Part shown: positions 35,293 to 47,023 of the stretch, piece by piece
Layout: every line of letters begins with the position of its first letter
Numbering within the stretch: position 1 is the first letter of the stretch
Source: Ctenosaura bakeri
Lineage: Eukaryota; Chordata; Lepidosauria; Squamata; Iguanidae
Assembly (NCBI GenBank): GCA_948474755.1
Contig: CAOLHI010003128.1
Location: forward strand, 1-64,000
DNA: 64,000 nt
Direction: 5' to 3'
Notes under the pieces: model-generated
Database searches by the model: none
The model's input: the letters and a program-made list of their open reading frames with translations, nothing else
Told to the model about the DNA's origin: nothing
Translations under genes and position numbers: made by a program

Positions 35293-36144
35293 TCATGCAT
35301 CCTCCTGTGCTAGTCTAAAATGTAAGAAATATGACAGGAGGACCTACCACAGCTATCTGATGGTCAGCAACACCCACATCTGAAAGTCTCTCAATGAATC
35401 TTTGCAATTTGCATTTAAATTGTCTGAATCACCTGGGTTCATTTCAGGAATTTGCTACTCTGTCTAGGGCATCTTTCATTTCTCCACCCTACAATGTCAC
35501 CCTTAATACTGTTATTCAAATACCTATTACATCATTAGAGGAAGATATTCTGTTCCTATCTGCATATGATTTAGATGTCAGCCACAAAGCGTGAGAAAGA
35601 TGAGCAGTTCACACAGTATTATTAGTGCCTGGAAAGCTTGTGAGGTCCCTCACAGAGGTCTCAGCTCCTAACTCCAAGGAGGATTATAAGGGATGTGAGA
35701 TATGTGCATGTGCGTGTGTGCGCATACACATGTAGAAAGAGACACGTTTACTTCTGTTGTGTGGTTTGCTCTAGCCCCTGAGCATCTACTGTTTTTCTGG
35801 GACAAGAGTCTGCCTCCCCCATAGAGGAATCTTCTGTGGGAATCCCTTTGGTGAGATGGCTAAGTCTCTGTTTGGCTTCTAGAATACAGAATAGGGATCT
35901 AATTCTCCCTCACCCTTTTTCCTTAAAGAGAACAATGAGTATTAAAAAAAACATGAAAGTGTTGGATTATGGAAAAATATAATATTGACAGAATTATCCA
36001 CAGAAATTTGAATGCTTAACTCTTGAAAGTTCTGACTTTGAATTTTCTTGGTATTGACCCATGTTTGTGGTGCTTGGTTATGGTTGCCACCATATTTTTT
36101 CTGACTGGCTCTTTCTGAGCTGTATCACAGGCAGATACAACATA
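34774..36144. other. Unique sequence, no gene seen
   Basis: (CTGT)n then (CTAT)n occurs at about 35254-35292. Frames up to about 100 codons have no recognisable domain. No coding evidence. Confidence 0.4.
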
Positions 36145-36343
36145 GGCCATTTCCTCACTACACTGCTATAGTGCTATTATTCCACTTTCAACATCCTGTG
36201 GAATTTTGTTTGTAGTTTCCTGAGGCCAAAGAGCTCTCTGGCTGAGAATTCTAAAGGTCCCTCCCTAAACTGAAAACCCCAAGATTCCATAGGATGTTGA
36301 AAGTGGAATGATAGCTCTACAAAAATTCAATGAAGAAATGTCC
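36145..36343. mobile_element. Palindromic MITE, long subfamily
   Basis: Complete but diverged: left end GGCCATTTCCTCACTACAC, right end GAAGAAATGTCC, with an 8-bp loss in the left arm near GGAATTTTGTTTG. Confidence 0.88.
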
Positions 36344-36884
36344 ATAGTCTTCCCCATCTAGGAATGGCAATACTTCTAGAACTGGAGCACTACAAATGGT
36401 AGATAATTTCTTTACTTTGTTTTAATAAGAGCTTACTAAAATGTGGAAAGTTCTTGATGGGTTCAATAAAAAGATCTTCAAGTTAAAGAAATGAATGAGG
36501 GAGAAAATGTAACTTACAATTCATACAGAGATCTTTTGCACTGACCAAGCAACTGAAATGGGTGGGGTAAAAATGGTTTGAATTTTAATGGATTGAGTCA
36601 TCTCCCCAGGGTTCCACTCATTTCAGCCCTTCCAGCTGTTAGTTCCTGTGTTGAGGCAGAAGGCAACTTGTTTCAGAACATGGCATTCTATTTATCAGTG
36701 GAAGAAAGGCACTGTTGTGTTTGGAGGTAGCTGCTATGAATTCTGACCTTATCCCAAAAGACAAAAAAAAAAAAAAAAAAAAACAAGACTGAATTTTTTA
36801 AAAATCCAGTTCAAAAAACCTGTTTCCATAATTTACAAGCTGATTTTGTGTTGTGTTGAGCTTTGGGAAAATAGTGAGTGGGTT

Positions 36885-37115
36885 GAACTTCTATGGCTGG
36901 GTGCCATCGTATTCCCCATCCTATACCTGAACATTTTGATTTTTGTGGCCTACATCTGTGGCCACATCTCTCTCTCTTTCAACTTTCATTCTATTCATTT
37001 CAGACCATTTTTTTTAGTTCATCAAGGTCCTTTTGAATGCTGGTCCTGTTTTCCAATGTATTAGCTACCCCCTCCCAGTTTTGTACCATCTTTGCACGCA
37101 AGGAGAGTTTTAAAA
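36885..37115 (-). mobile_element. CR1-type LINE RT fragment
   Basis: One minus-strand frame reads VANTLENRTSIQKDLDEL, which corresponds to LANTLEDRHRIQKDLDEL in the 60847 fragment and to the region just after the RT catalytic motif in CR1-type LINEs. A stop follows after DELKKMV. A GLLCSILAAPT-like stretch lies just downstream in plus orientation. Confidence 0.65.
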
Positions 37116-37204
37116 CCCTATTGCACACATCGACATATCTGCCACTTATCACTTCTGGATTTGGACTACTGTGTTCAATACTGGCAGCTCCTACTAAAAA
37201 AGAA

Positions 37205-37274
37205 AGGAAGGAAGGAAGGAAGGAAGGAAGGAAGGAAGGAAGGAAGGAAGGAAGGAAGGAAGGAAGGAAGGAAA
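37205..37274. repeat. (GGAA)n microsatellite
   Basis: About 17 units of GGAA, uninterrupted purines. GGAA arrays can act as ETS-factor sites; no activity is shown here. Confidence 0.95.
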
Positions 37275-37538
37275 GGGGGAAAAGTAGAAAAAGAAATTCT
37301 TTCTAAATGCCTATGAAACGCATGCCTAAAATGGACTTCCAGTTTTGCCAGTGAAATTTTGCATTTTTTTCAGCTTTGAGCCCATCAAAAATATATCCAA
37401 TGTTGCAATGTTGGTGAGAATATTTTAAGCTGGTATGTTTCTGTCAGGAGGGAGGGAATCTAAAAGGAGTTAACAACTGTTTTTCTGGGCTGGCTTAATT
37501 AAGAAGGTATGACGTGTGCAAAACAAAAACAAAATAAT

Positions 37539-37540
<2 letters not shown>

Positions 37541-37594
<54 letters not shown>
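37541..37594. repeat. (GAAA)n microsatellite
   Basis: About 13 GAAA units about 270 bp downstream of the GGAA array. The two purine tracts are on the same strand. Confidence 0.95.
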
Positions 37595-37599
37595 CCCCT

Positions 37600-38611
37600 G
37601 CAACTGTGCTCTAGCCTGGCCTCATTATTTCAATTCCCAGACTGACACTGCAAGACTTAATATTACAATGAAAAGCAAAAACGGTGTCAGCAGAAAAAAA
37701 AAAAGACAGAAAAGTTTGGGTGACACCCAGATGTGAAACACTGGTTAAATCCATGTGAAAACCAGAAACACATAAGATTGCAATTTAATCTTTTTATTTG
37801 AAATATAAATATTGTTACTATCAAGCTTGACAGTATAGAAAATGTGTGCCCTGCAGCCTCCTGACAAAACAAAATTTATATTTAAAACTTCCTGGAATAA
37901 TGCCTTTCATATGTAGGGTTTTGTCACACTGCAGTAACTCTAAACCTACCTTATGGTCCTGTACCTTTAATTATTTTATGCCTAGAAGACACATTTTAAA
38001 TAGAAGTGGCGGGTTACAAGCGTTTTGACAGCTGGGGATGATTAAAATACTGACAACATGCACTATATAAAATTCCCTGAGGTTTTGAGCTGGGTACTCC
38101 TTGGAAAGTTAGACGTTAGCATCCAAAAAGTATATGTTTTAAACCACCAGCACAAAATGTTTAGACCACAGGGGTGGATTCTTTTCCCCACTCCCCCCTC
38201 CTCTGGTAAACCTTTCTGAAAACAAACGCAAGAGAGGCGTACTTGAAAACGGGTCAACAAACATTTGATTTACGAACGTAATCTTGTTTTGAAAATGTGT
38301 GTCATCTTCATCCTTTGGTGGACAGTTGTTTTTGGCTCATGATGATGGACAAGGTTGCAGGGGGGAGCCCATGTTTCTAAGCACACCTATTTAACCTTTC
38401 AAAACCTTTCCTTTAAAAAGCAATGGGAGTGGGAGGGCTAGACCCTTTGCCGTGGCAGATGGGGTCTTGCATGTCCATGGGGAAGTAGATCTGTTCCAGA
38501 TTATGGTCTGAACTTTCATAGGCCTTCCCAGGTTGCCGAATATTAAGTTGACCATCTTGGGTCGTTCATTTAGCATTCAGACTAAAACCCAAAGTGGTTT
38601 CGTCACATTGT
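37600..38611. other. No gene seen
   Basis: Unique sequence with no coding evidence. 37990-38380 is free of recognisable repeats and may be conserved, by appearance only. Confidence 0.35.
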
Positions 38612-39060
38612 TGTTGTTATTCTATCCTGTTGTTTTTCTCCCAAAATTGAGCTTCAAAGCACATCACACCTTAAAACAATACACTTTACGTATTGTCAAC
38701 AGTGCGTATTAAAATAGAATTTAACTGTTAAAGAATTAGAACAGCCTAAAAAGATATCAAAAGATTACTATTAAAATTAAAACTGTACAGCATCCCATAA
38801 CCCTGTTCTTCAAAAACTTTCTGTATTAAAAGTCTGCCCGAATAAAAAGGTTTTAGCCTGTCGCCAGAGGGACAACAGAGAGGGGGGCCTCCCTGGGAAG
38901 GGAGTTCCAGAATCTAGGGGCAGCCACTGAGAAGGTCCTCTCTCTCATGTGCCTACCAATTGTGTTTGCATTGACTGCAGAGCCCAGGCTGGCTCGTACA
39001 CTAACACTAGAGCCACAAGTTGCCATGTTTTTGCACCGGTGTGTGCCTTCTTTATGCATT
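38612..39060 (-). mobile_element. CR1/L2-like LINE 3' end
   Basis: The minus strand reads RTFSVAAPRFWNSLPREA at about 38880-38935, the conserved block near the C-terminus of many CR1/L2-type ORF2 proteins, then a 3' UTR down to a (GTT)n end near 38612. The frame 38853-39059 is an ORF2 remnant, not a host gene. Confidence 0.8.
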
Positions 39061-39990
39061 GCACTGTTGATTTTATTACACCGGAAGCAAAGCTATGGGA
39101 AAATGACCCATCATGTTCTTGTATCCATTATGCAACGGCTAATTTGTGGAACTTACACTCCCATTTACATGCACTAGGGATGTAATTCTCCACGAATCTT
39201 CCCCTCAAAAGACGTGATCAATAATTTGAGCAATTTTCTTTCTCATGTGAGAAAGTTCTCAAAAATCATGCAGTTTTCAAAGGCTGCTTGCAATTCCTTT
39301 TGTGTTCTGCCCAAAATTTACTCTTGGCTGCTTTGCACAGATATTCGGTGTAGAAATACTATTACAAGCCCTCCCCCCAAAAAATGTTGTTTCCTGTGTT
39401 GGAAGTGCTATAAATGGGAAATTATTTTGTGCAAAAGTCTCACCTAGTTGATTTGCATGGAAAATAGCATTTTCTGTGCTGGAAACAGCTTTTTAATTCA
39501 CAAGAAAATGTTGTTGCCTGCATAGAAAATGATATTTTCTCTGCAAACCAACCAAAGTATAAATTTTGCACAGAATAAGTCCCAAATTGTTAAGATTATT
39601 ATCTGTCCAGGATTCTCCTTGTCAGGTTTTCCCAACACTCAAAAAAACATTATTTCCAACCATATTCTGAAGATTTTCAAACATTCTTTCCATTTCTCAT
39701 ATGCACACATCTTATCCTAATAGAGCATGGCGAATTGAACTTCCCTAATGAATCAGGTCTAGGATCTATCTAGTTGAGCTCTGACAGTAGACACTACTGT
39801 CTACTGGAAGTTTGGAGCCACCACATGAAGGAAGCAATGTTCCCTTCTTGTTTGCTCCAAGTATCCAAACATGGCATTTTTTTTAAAAAAAAAATCTATC
39901 ATGGCTAACACCCATGAACTCTAATTCTTGAGTATGATGCATTCCATCATTAAGCCTTCTAAGCCAGCAACCTTCTTTAAAAAATATCAT
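39061..39990. other. Unique sequence plus degenerate TTTTCTGTGCA-type repeat
   Basis: From 39290 to 39640, words such as AATAGCATTTTCTGTGC, GATATTTTCTCTGCA and AAATTTTGCACAGAATAAGT recur. The last also occurs near 63367. The rest is unique with no gene seen. Confidence 0.45.
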
Positions 39991-40135
39991 TTACTTATTC
40001 ACTTAAAGCATTTATGCACTGCCCTTCAGTTAGAAGCAAATCAAGACCTCCCAGAGTGTCCTACAAAGAGTTAATTTAAAATAAGTCTCAGGACACAAAG
40101 AAAAAGAAATGGGGAGGGAGGAAGAGGGAAAAAAT
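39990..40135 (-). mobile_element. LINE 3' UTR remnant, tentative
   Basis: TATGCACTGCCCTTCAGTTA, then CAAGACCTCCCAGAGTGTCC and a long purine/A-rich run, resemble the complement of a LINE 3' end. No protein part is visible. Confidence 0.35.
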
Positions 40136-41059
40136 TCAATTCAATAGTAGCTAGATCTTGGCACAATGAAGCTGTTCTTCTGAAACTGGAATCTGGAGAA
40201 TGGGGCCGTCAGTATTAACTTGGGCACAATGTTGCAACAAGTTCCCTATGTTAGTTGTGTGTTACATAAAATGGTGGTTCTTTCCCTGATTCTAACCTAC
40301 CTTGCAGTTGAATTAACTGGATCGCCTCCATTGGTTCCATAAGAAAAATTTGCTTTCCATTTATAAGCCCCTCCATTTTTTTCATCTCTGATCATTGTTG
40401 TCCAAAGAATTTGGGAAAGCAAGGTTGGGAGTAAGGATGCAAACCTTCACTTATTTTGTCCATGTATTCAAGGATGAAAAGATTCCACAGTTTTCTTCCT
40501 GCCATAGACCACAAATATTCCTGTCCAGTTTTTGCCTGGTTTACTTCCATATCAAAGTGCCTTGGGAATTATTCTGCGCAGAAATGCCTATGAGAGTTTT
40601 GGTGCAAAAACTGTGTTTTTGCTAAAACAAAACAAAAACCCTGGCATTCGTATAAAAGAATGCATTTTAGGAAGCAGTGTCTTTTATTCAAACCCCACAT
40701 TTTTATGAGAAAGGAAATCTGCACAGAGTAATTTCAGGAAACATTTAGGGATAAGCAAAAACTGGACAGAAACTGCAGAAAAATCTTGCTTCTGTGTTTT
40801 TCTTGCCAACGGCAATTCCAAAGTGTCAGGGAACCCGTTCTCCCCTGCACCAGGAAACAAGAAACAGGGAATATTTTCCCTTCCTTAGCTAGGAGGGACC
40901 TTGCATTCTACCGTAGTTTCTATCACAGTTTCATGGAATTCTGTCACTGATACACTCCTAGTGTAAACCAACAACTCTTTTTAATGTTTTCTTGTTTTGA
41001 AAAGAAGCAACCATAATTTAACACCATCTACAAGGGTAATATGTTAGTATGATCACCAT
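40136..41059. other. No gene seen
   Basis: Unique sequence with AT-rich runs; the degenerate repeat noted at 1834 may extend over 40590-40800. Confidence 0.35.
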
Positions 41060-41870
41060 CACCATTATATTTATTTCTTACCTTCCCCTCTCTCGATGGA
41101 CCGAGGCAGAGAACAACAAATTAGACACACCGCACCAGTTAAAAGACCATATAAAACCAATATGTATTTACAACAAGTAGTACATACCTTAAATTCATAC
41201 GGTCAGCCCTTCACATTTGTGGGTTTAACTTTCACAAAATTGATTGTTTGCAACTTTCTCAAACCTGTTCCCTCTGCATCTCAAGCACTTCTCTTCTGGA
41301 AGAACCTTCCCTCTTGGTAGCTTCGATCAGGCCATACAGCCCTTTAAAAACTCACCTCTGGTTTTCTTTCTCCTCTGCCAGCCACTGCCTGTCCAGTTAA
41401 GGGTAACTTGTAGCCCAATTTTTCAGTACCGCAAACCATTCTTCCCACCATTCCCCAGTCACCTTCCTGCACACTCACACATTTTGATATTTGTGTTCTT
41501 TTGACATCTGTGGGGTTACTGCATCTCTAACCCTAGCAAATGTGGAGAGGGGACTATAATTTAAAAGTAATTTGTATAGGCCTACCAAAAGAGATTGGTC
41601 TTTACTTCGGGTTTAAACACAGACAGTATATCCAACTGGTGAATCTCTTCCAGTAAGTCATTCCAGTATCTGGGGATAATCAAAGAAAATGCCTGGATAA
41701 CAATTGTCAGCCTAGTTTTGGCTGACTGAAGTAAATGTTTCCCAGAAGACCTGAGTGCAGAGGACAGGTTATACAGTGAAGGTGATCCCATAATACTCTG
41801 GACCCAAACCATGTAGGGCTTTAAAGGTAACAACCGGTACTTTGTGCTGTTATGTTCATATCGTTGAGCT
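41060..41870 (-). mobile_element. LINE 3' part interrupted by a TIR element
   Basis: The minus frame 41582-41920 contains LLPLKPYMVWVQ and AFSLIIPRYWNDLLEEI with SVFKPEVKTNLFW, equivalent to the FKALHG, AFSVxAPRLWNSLPEE and LKTHLF blocks of CR1/L2-like ORF2. Its 3' UTR (41060-41198) is separated from the ORF by a Tigger-like element at 41199-41556. Confidence 0.8.
41199..41556 (+). mobile_element. Tigger-like TIR element nested in LINE
   Basis: The left end GGTCAGCCCTTCACATTTG and right end AGCAAATGTGGAGAGGGG are inverted. TA flanks are consistent with a TA target. It has no transposase. It lies within a LINE, so it is younger than that LINE copy. Confidence 0.75.
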
Positions 41871-42648
41871 TTGGAAAGGGACTTGCTGGAGCACAACTCC
41901 CAGAAATCACTAACCAGCACAAGCTGGCTGAAGGATTCTACAAGCTGTCATCTAAAAATGTAACTTTTCCAAATTCTGCAATGTGATAGATCTCTGCTTA
42001 GTTTTCCCACTCCCTGCAGCTCAGAATATATCTTTGCTTTGAAGCAGGGAATCACTCTTCAATTTTCTCCCAAAGATCATTTCAATACAAGACATTCCCA
42101 AGAGACGTACAGCACATCTGAAATAATGTAATTCATTTCAGCTTAATGAGCAGCCATCTAATTTTGATTGTAGTGGCTGTATAGCAGGTTTAACCATACT
42201 GTGATATTAACACCAGTAATAAAGAACGAGAAATGTATTTCTTTCTTCATGGCGCAATGCAAGTTATTGAAGCCGGAGTTAATTGCATCAACAGGAGCCA
42301 AGAAGAGTTGAAGTACTTGATTAGAAAGGTGCAAGGACATAATGGGGATTTATCAAGAAGAGTTTGTATTTTAGTTGGCTGGCTTACAAAAATACTTGTT
42401 TTAATTTCTTTGGCTTTTAAAACATGAGATGGATTCATTTATTTCTGCAGAGAAGGAGAGAGAATGGATTGTTATTTCTCTTGCCTCTTAAAGACCAAAT
42501 TCCCTGACTCTTAAACAGCAGGAAGTACTCACAGGAAAAATTGCTTCACATTTTCTTTTATCTCCTTGGGGTGGGGGGAATTGACAATATATGCTAACTT
42601 GGCAATAAGTCTCTTTGGAGTCTTTTGTCTGATTAACCATTAACAGTG
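41871..42648. promoter_or_regulatory. Possible conserved non-coding block
   Basis: 42110-42430 is repeat-free and contains AT-rich factor-like words (ATTCATTTCAGCTTAATGAG, AATTGCATCAACAGGAGCC) and a run that gives a plausible-looking but short frame. No alignment was available, so this is by appearance. Confidence 0.3.
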
Positions 42649-42903
42649 GGTGTGGATGTGTGCGCATGTGTGCGCACACGCACGCTCTCAAGTAGCCCGT
42701 TGACTTACGGTGACCCCATGAATTTTATAGCATTTTCTTAGGCAAAGAATACTCAGAGGCAATTTTGTCAGTTTCTTCCTCTGAAATATAGCTTACTGCA
42801 CCTGGTATTCATTGGCAGTCTCCCATCCAAGTACTAACCAAGTCTGAGCCTGCTTAGCTTCCAAGATCAGATGGGACCTGGGGCCTTTGGGGTATTTTGG
42901 CCA
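42649..42903 (-). mobile_element. 5S-rRNA-derived SINE, nearly complete
   Basis: The 5S head occupies about 42800-42900 on the plus strand (CCCATCCAAGTACTAACC, CTGCTTAGCTTCC, GATCAGATGGGACC). The body reads TTGACTTACGGTGACCCC and AGGCAAAGAATACTCAGAGG, related to the tRNA SINE tail. It ends in a GC/GT simple stretch. Not a functional 5S gene. Confidence 0.9.
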
Positions 42904-43546
42904 TATCATTAACAGTACTACAGTTCAAAGGTTATTGTAACCATAGGTTTTATCTATAAATGAGTGAGACTTGGAGCAAAACATATCCCCAATGCACTCC
43001 ATCTCCATCTCACTTCTCTCTCTCCCTGCACTCCATTTCTGGCTCTCTCTTTTGCTGCTATAGTGAGAAGAGAACTAGTGCCCTAGCTTTTTAATATATT
43101 CAGAACCTTGGATAACTCATTTAAAGTTCAGACTAGAATCCAGAATGGATTCGCTTTCTCTTGTGACATTGAAACTACCAACAGCTAACACTCTCCCCAC
43201 CACAACTCCCATTTCTTTCATCTCTCCATCTGTATTCTGCCTCTTCTCCATCCTTTTGCTTTAACATCCTGCGTGCAATCATTGCTCCCCTTGCTCTCTC
43301 GAAAGCCTCTGCCCTTTTGCTGCATTGCTGCCCCCAAGGTTTGGCTCTGGCCCCCAGAACTCTTGTTTCATTCACATCACATTCCTCCCCCCCCCGCAAG
43401 CCAGCTTAGGACAACTGTGCTGGGGGCAGAGACCATTTTCATATCCAGCCCCTCATCTCTGGTAGGCTGCACTGGACCACCACAATGTTTAATTTTCAGC
43501 CATTTTTGGATGTTAGGGGGCAATTTGGGATCAATCAATGTGGGGG

Positions 43547-43722
43547 AGAGCCAGCATGGTCTAGTGATCTGAGCATTGGACTATAAGCTGGAGACCAGGA
43601 TTTGACTCCCCGTTTGGCCATGGAAACCGATTGGGTGGCCTTGGGTGCATCACACACTCTCAGCCTCAGAAAACCCTTAAGGTCACAATAAGTCAGAAAT
43701 GACTTGAAGGAACACAGCAATT
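43547..43722 (+). mobile_element. tRNA-derived SINE
   Basis: Begins GAGAGCCAGCATGGTCTAGT, with a B-box-like GGATTTGACTCC, then a body to AACCCTTAAGGTCACAATAA and the tail GTCAGAAATGACTTGAAGG. Short subfamily. Confidence 0.88.
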
Positions 43723-44474
43723 ACAAAAGTAGATGGAATAAAGAGCAGCATTTGGCAGCCGTTCGGGTGCCTGTGACGGTTTGGGAGCCAAAACACAACC
43801 TGGATTATTTAAAAACAAAACAAAACAAAACAGGGTTTTCAAAAGGCACAAAGAGTGGTGAAAATGGGAGTTGGAGGGCTACCTGTATCCAACAGCTGCA
43901 CTTTCCTCCACCCTTGCTCAAATCCACTTTGGCTGCAAAGGCTTCGGCACAACCCACTAAACCCCCAAGCCTCTTGTCTCTCAACCTCTGGTCCTTTTCA
44001 TTTCTTCTATTGTTTCCTCATGTTGCATTTCCAACTCCAGCACTTCCTATCAGGAAAGAAAGTCCCAGGAGAGTCAACAAAAGGTAAATACCCTTCTAGT
44101 CAGCTGCTGCTGCTGCTACTTCCAGGTTTTGCTCCACCTGTGGAACGGTGGCACTGCCAGGATGATGCCAGGGTGTCGTGGGATGCAAGTAAGGTACGGA
44201 GAAGGCCTCTGTGTGTTGGGTTTGGGAATGAACCTCTCCCACCTCTTTGTAGACTCAGGCCCACCAACAGCCATGCCTCTGCAAATTCTGCCAGCCGTTT
44301 CCACCTACCCCAACTGTAGAGTATAAAAGCAAGATTCCAAGGCTGGCAGGTCTTCTCCCAGCCAGGTCACCCATTTAGAGGAGCCTTTTAGGGATAACAC
44401 AAGGGCATGGAGAGTCTCCAATACTGGGGGGGGGGTCTCAAAGTGCTTTATTATAAGGAAAGTTTGGTGCATTT
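43723..44474. other. C-rich sequence, no gene accepted
   Basis: Overlapping 127- and 154-codon frames have no recognised domain. A TATAAAAG at 44322 and a 2-3x CTG run near 44102 are present. Composition is C-rich. It could be an LTR remnant or simply unusual unique sequence. Confidence 0.3.
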
Positions 44475-45060
44475 CAGCCCATATTTGTTTTTTATATTCT
44501 TTTTATTCAGTAATAAGAAAAATCAAAGAAAAACATACATCACCAAATTACAAAGACAGCATACATCAAAATGTTACTGCATATCGTATCACATAAATAT
44601 CACTAACAAATTTTCTCCTACTGACTACGTACACAAAGACAAAAAAGACATGAAACTTTTTTTCAGGATTAACCGGATCAAATGAACAAACAGAAAAAAA
44701 GTTTAGAGGACCAAATCTTCCCTTATTTTCCTTTCCTGTTTTAATCGGTGATTTCCTAGATGGCATTTACCAACAATAAATTATCAGAGGAAAATATATT
44801 TCTACAGAAACTCTACCTTTATTTGTCTGTCTTCATGCTTAAATAATAAGAATAACATTTTAACTCAAGGTTTTGTACCTCTGTGTATTGTCATGGTCTT
44901 CTAATTTAGGGTCTACATAAAAAGACATAGAAATAAAAAAAAAGTAAAAGGACAACACATAATTATATGATAAGACATACATATTGTTACATAAAAAAAT
45001 TGATTTTATTATTTGTACATTGACCAAGACTAGTGTGTGTGCATGTGTGTGTGTAGGTAG
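44475..45060 (-). mobile_element. AT-rich, possible LINE 3' UTR
   Basis: The plus strand begins TTTTTTATATTCTTTTTATT and continues as A-rich sequence, similar in style to the start of the L1 3' end at 6286. No ORF2 motif is seen. A GT repeat lies at about 45030-45053. Confidence 0.3.
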
Positions 45061-45133
45061 AAACATGTTGGGCTTTTTCTATAATAAAGCATCCATCTAT
45101 TGAGCACTTTGAGATTTCTTCTAAGGAAACTGT

Positions 45134-45313
45134 GGCCATTTCCGCACTAGCATGTTACAGTGCTATTATTCCACTTGCAACATCCTATGGAATCCTGGGG
45201 TTTGCAGTTTCAGGAAGGGCCAGGCGGCTCCTCCCAAAACTGCAAACCCCAGGATTCTATCAGGTGTTGAAAGTGGAATAATTGCACTATAACAGGCTAG
45301 TGCGGAAATGGCC
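45134..45313. mobile_element. Palindromic MITE, short subfamily
   Basis: Left end GGCCATTTCCGCACTAGC and right end GCTAGTGCGGAAATGGCC are exact inverses at the tip. The centre reads GGGCCAGGCGGCTCC. Confidence 0.93.
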
Positions 45314-46380
45314 CCAAGCAGGAATAGCACAGGGGTAAGGATTTTACAATTTTCCACCCAGTATTCACACATCCCAAAGTTTTTCATCCCTTTGGTTAAA
45401 GTATTTATTGGCTTCTCCCATTTTCTACCCAGAACATCCCGTACAGATGTTTAGTTTGTGAGTGTATGAAATGCTTTGCGTAGCAAGTCAGGCTGTCTTT
45501 ATTAACCCATTTAATTGGGGCAAATTTCAGGTTTGCCACTGATTTTGTGCTTCCTTGCAGCTGAGTTTTGAACTTACATGCTGACGTCCTGATTTTTTTT
45601 CCCTTTTCATCATTTGTTACAAAGGTTGTTAGGCTTTAATATCCCTGTGTCCCAATTATGATAGAAGAAAAGAAAGAGGGGGGGAGTACAACTAAGAGAA
45701 TAAACTGCAGAATAAAGCAATAATAACTATTATCTCAGTATTAATTGATTTTCTAAAAACAACTTGTCACAGTAGAGAATACACCAATGAAGGCGTGAAG
45801 AAAATCTTACATGGTAATATTTGCTGAAGCTATATTAATGTGGAAACAGAATCAAACACGAACAATCCTATGAATTTCCTGGTTCAGTATTTGCCTTGAA
45901 TATAGTACTATATAATATGGGTAAGAAATTCTCCCTTTTTGGAGTTGTTCACAAACTGCTCACAGCATTTCCTTCCCATTTCATTTTCCCTTCATCGCTT
46001 CTCTAGCAGACATTATTCTCTGTTTTTCATTTCTCATGTCAAAATACAAGGTACGGTGGGAAATGGCTGAGATTTACATCGAGGAGACAATGTTTACATT
46101 CACAAATTTACACAAACAGTTGTGTCGCATTGCCTCTTTAGTGAATTACTATATTGCACAACTGAATGCACAAGCCAATGTGCCCTGCAGTGTGAGCAAT
46201 GCACATCCATGTGCAACTGTGCTCAAGGCACACGTGCAAAATGTGTGCAACATACTGTATTCACCACGTTGCCTCTACAACCTTTAACTAAACTGAATAC
46301 AGCTATAATACTATAATACTGTAAAACACTGTAATCCTGCTTAAACCTGCCGAGGCTAAATTTTTCTACAGTCTTTGGTC
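45314..46380. other. Unique; GTGCA-rich stretch at 46100-46265
   Basis: 45400-45590 looks non-repetitive. 46100-46265 is unusually rich in GTGCA/TGCAC words. No gene is supported. Confidence 0.35.
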
Positions 46381-46585
46381 CTGCTTAGTCCGGTGGAAGT
46401 GGATCACAGAATCATGTTGCAGGACTTAGGGATTCCTAGAGAGAACATATTTTTTCCATGACAGGGGCAAAAAGACTATGATTTTTTAAAAAATAAATAA
46501 ATAAAACAAAGACAAAAAATAACCCACAAATAATCAAATCCTCAATTGCTGAATCTGTGGAAGTGGAGGACACACTGTAATTTAT
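46381..46585. mobile_element. Tigger-like element fragment
   Basis: AATCATGTTGCAGGACTTAG matches the interior of the 32571 element, and the right end GTGGAAGTGGAGGACACACTG is the inverse of the CAGTCRGTCCTCCACTT terminus. Confidence 0.5.
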
Positions 46586-46865
46586 TTTTTGTAATTGTTG
46601 TACCATTGCAATAACTGCAAGTCCCCCATAAATCCTATCTTTTAAGCCATGCAGGGGTCCCAACAGAAGAATTTCCCAAACGTAGGATATTTAGGATATG
46701 ACATGTTGAGCCCCCTCCTGGTAGCTGCTTGGACTGCAACAGGCAACTCCAACAGCATCCTGCAGGTTATTTTCACAACCCCACTCTCTGGCACTTGGGA
46801 AATTCCTATCCTTCCTATCATCAGGAGATGTAGCTGAAGTGGCATAACTATATAATTGTAGCTAC

Positions 46866-47020
46866 CACAGTTTCTGCACTAGACTGTTATAGTGCTATTA
46901 TTTCACTTTCAACATCCTATGGAATCCTGGGGTTTGCAGATTAGGGAGGGGTCTTTGAGGATTCCATCGGATGTTGAAAGTGGAATAATAGTACTATAAC
47001 AGTCTAGTGTGGAAATGGCC
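46866..47020. mobile_element. Palindromic MITE with TAC flanks
   Basis: Arms present; a shortened centre. TAC occurs at 46863-46865 and again at 47021-47023, consistent with a 3-bp target duplication. Confidence 0.88.
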
Positions 47021-47023
47021 TAC

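Noticed and set aside
38853..39059. Small secreted or DNA-binding protein on minus strand
   Set aside because: RTFSVAAPRFWNSLPREA identifies a LINE ORF2 C-terminal remnant.
42780..42903. 5S rRNA gene
   Set aside because: Diverged from 5S, attached to a SINE body and tail, and repeated as fragments at three other sites.
43547..43620. tRNA gene
   Set aside because: Only A- and B-box-like sequence in a SINE head; no cloverleaf-compatible full tRNA and many dispersed copies.
43855..44319. 154-codon frame as a coding exon
   Set aside because: No domain, overlapping frames of similar length on the same strand, and C-rich composition that raises frame length by chance.
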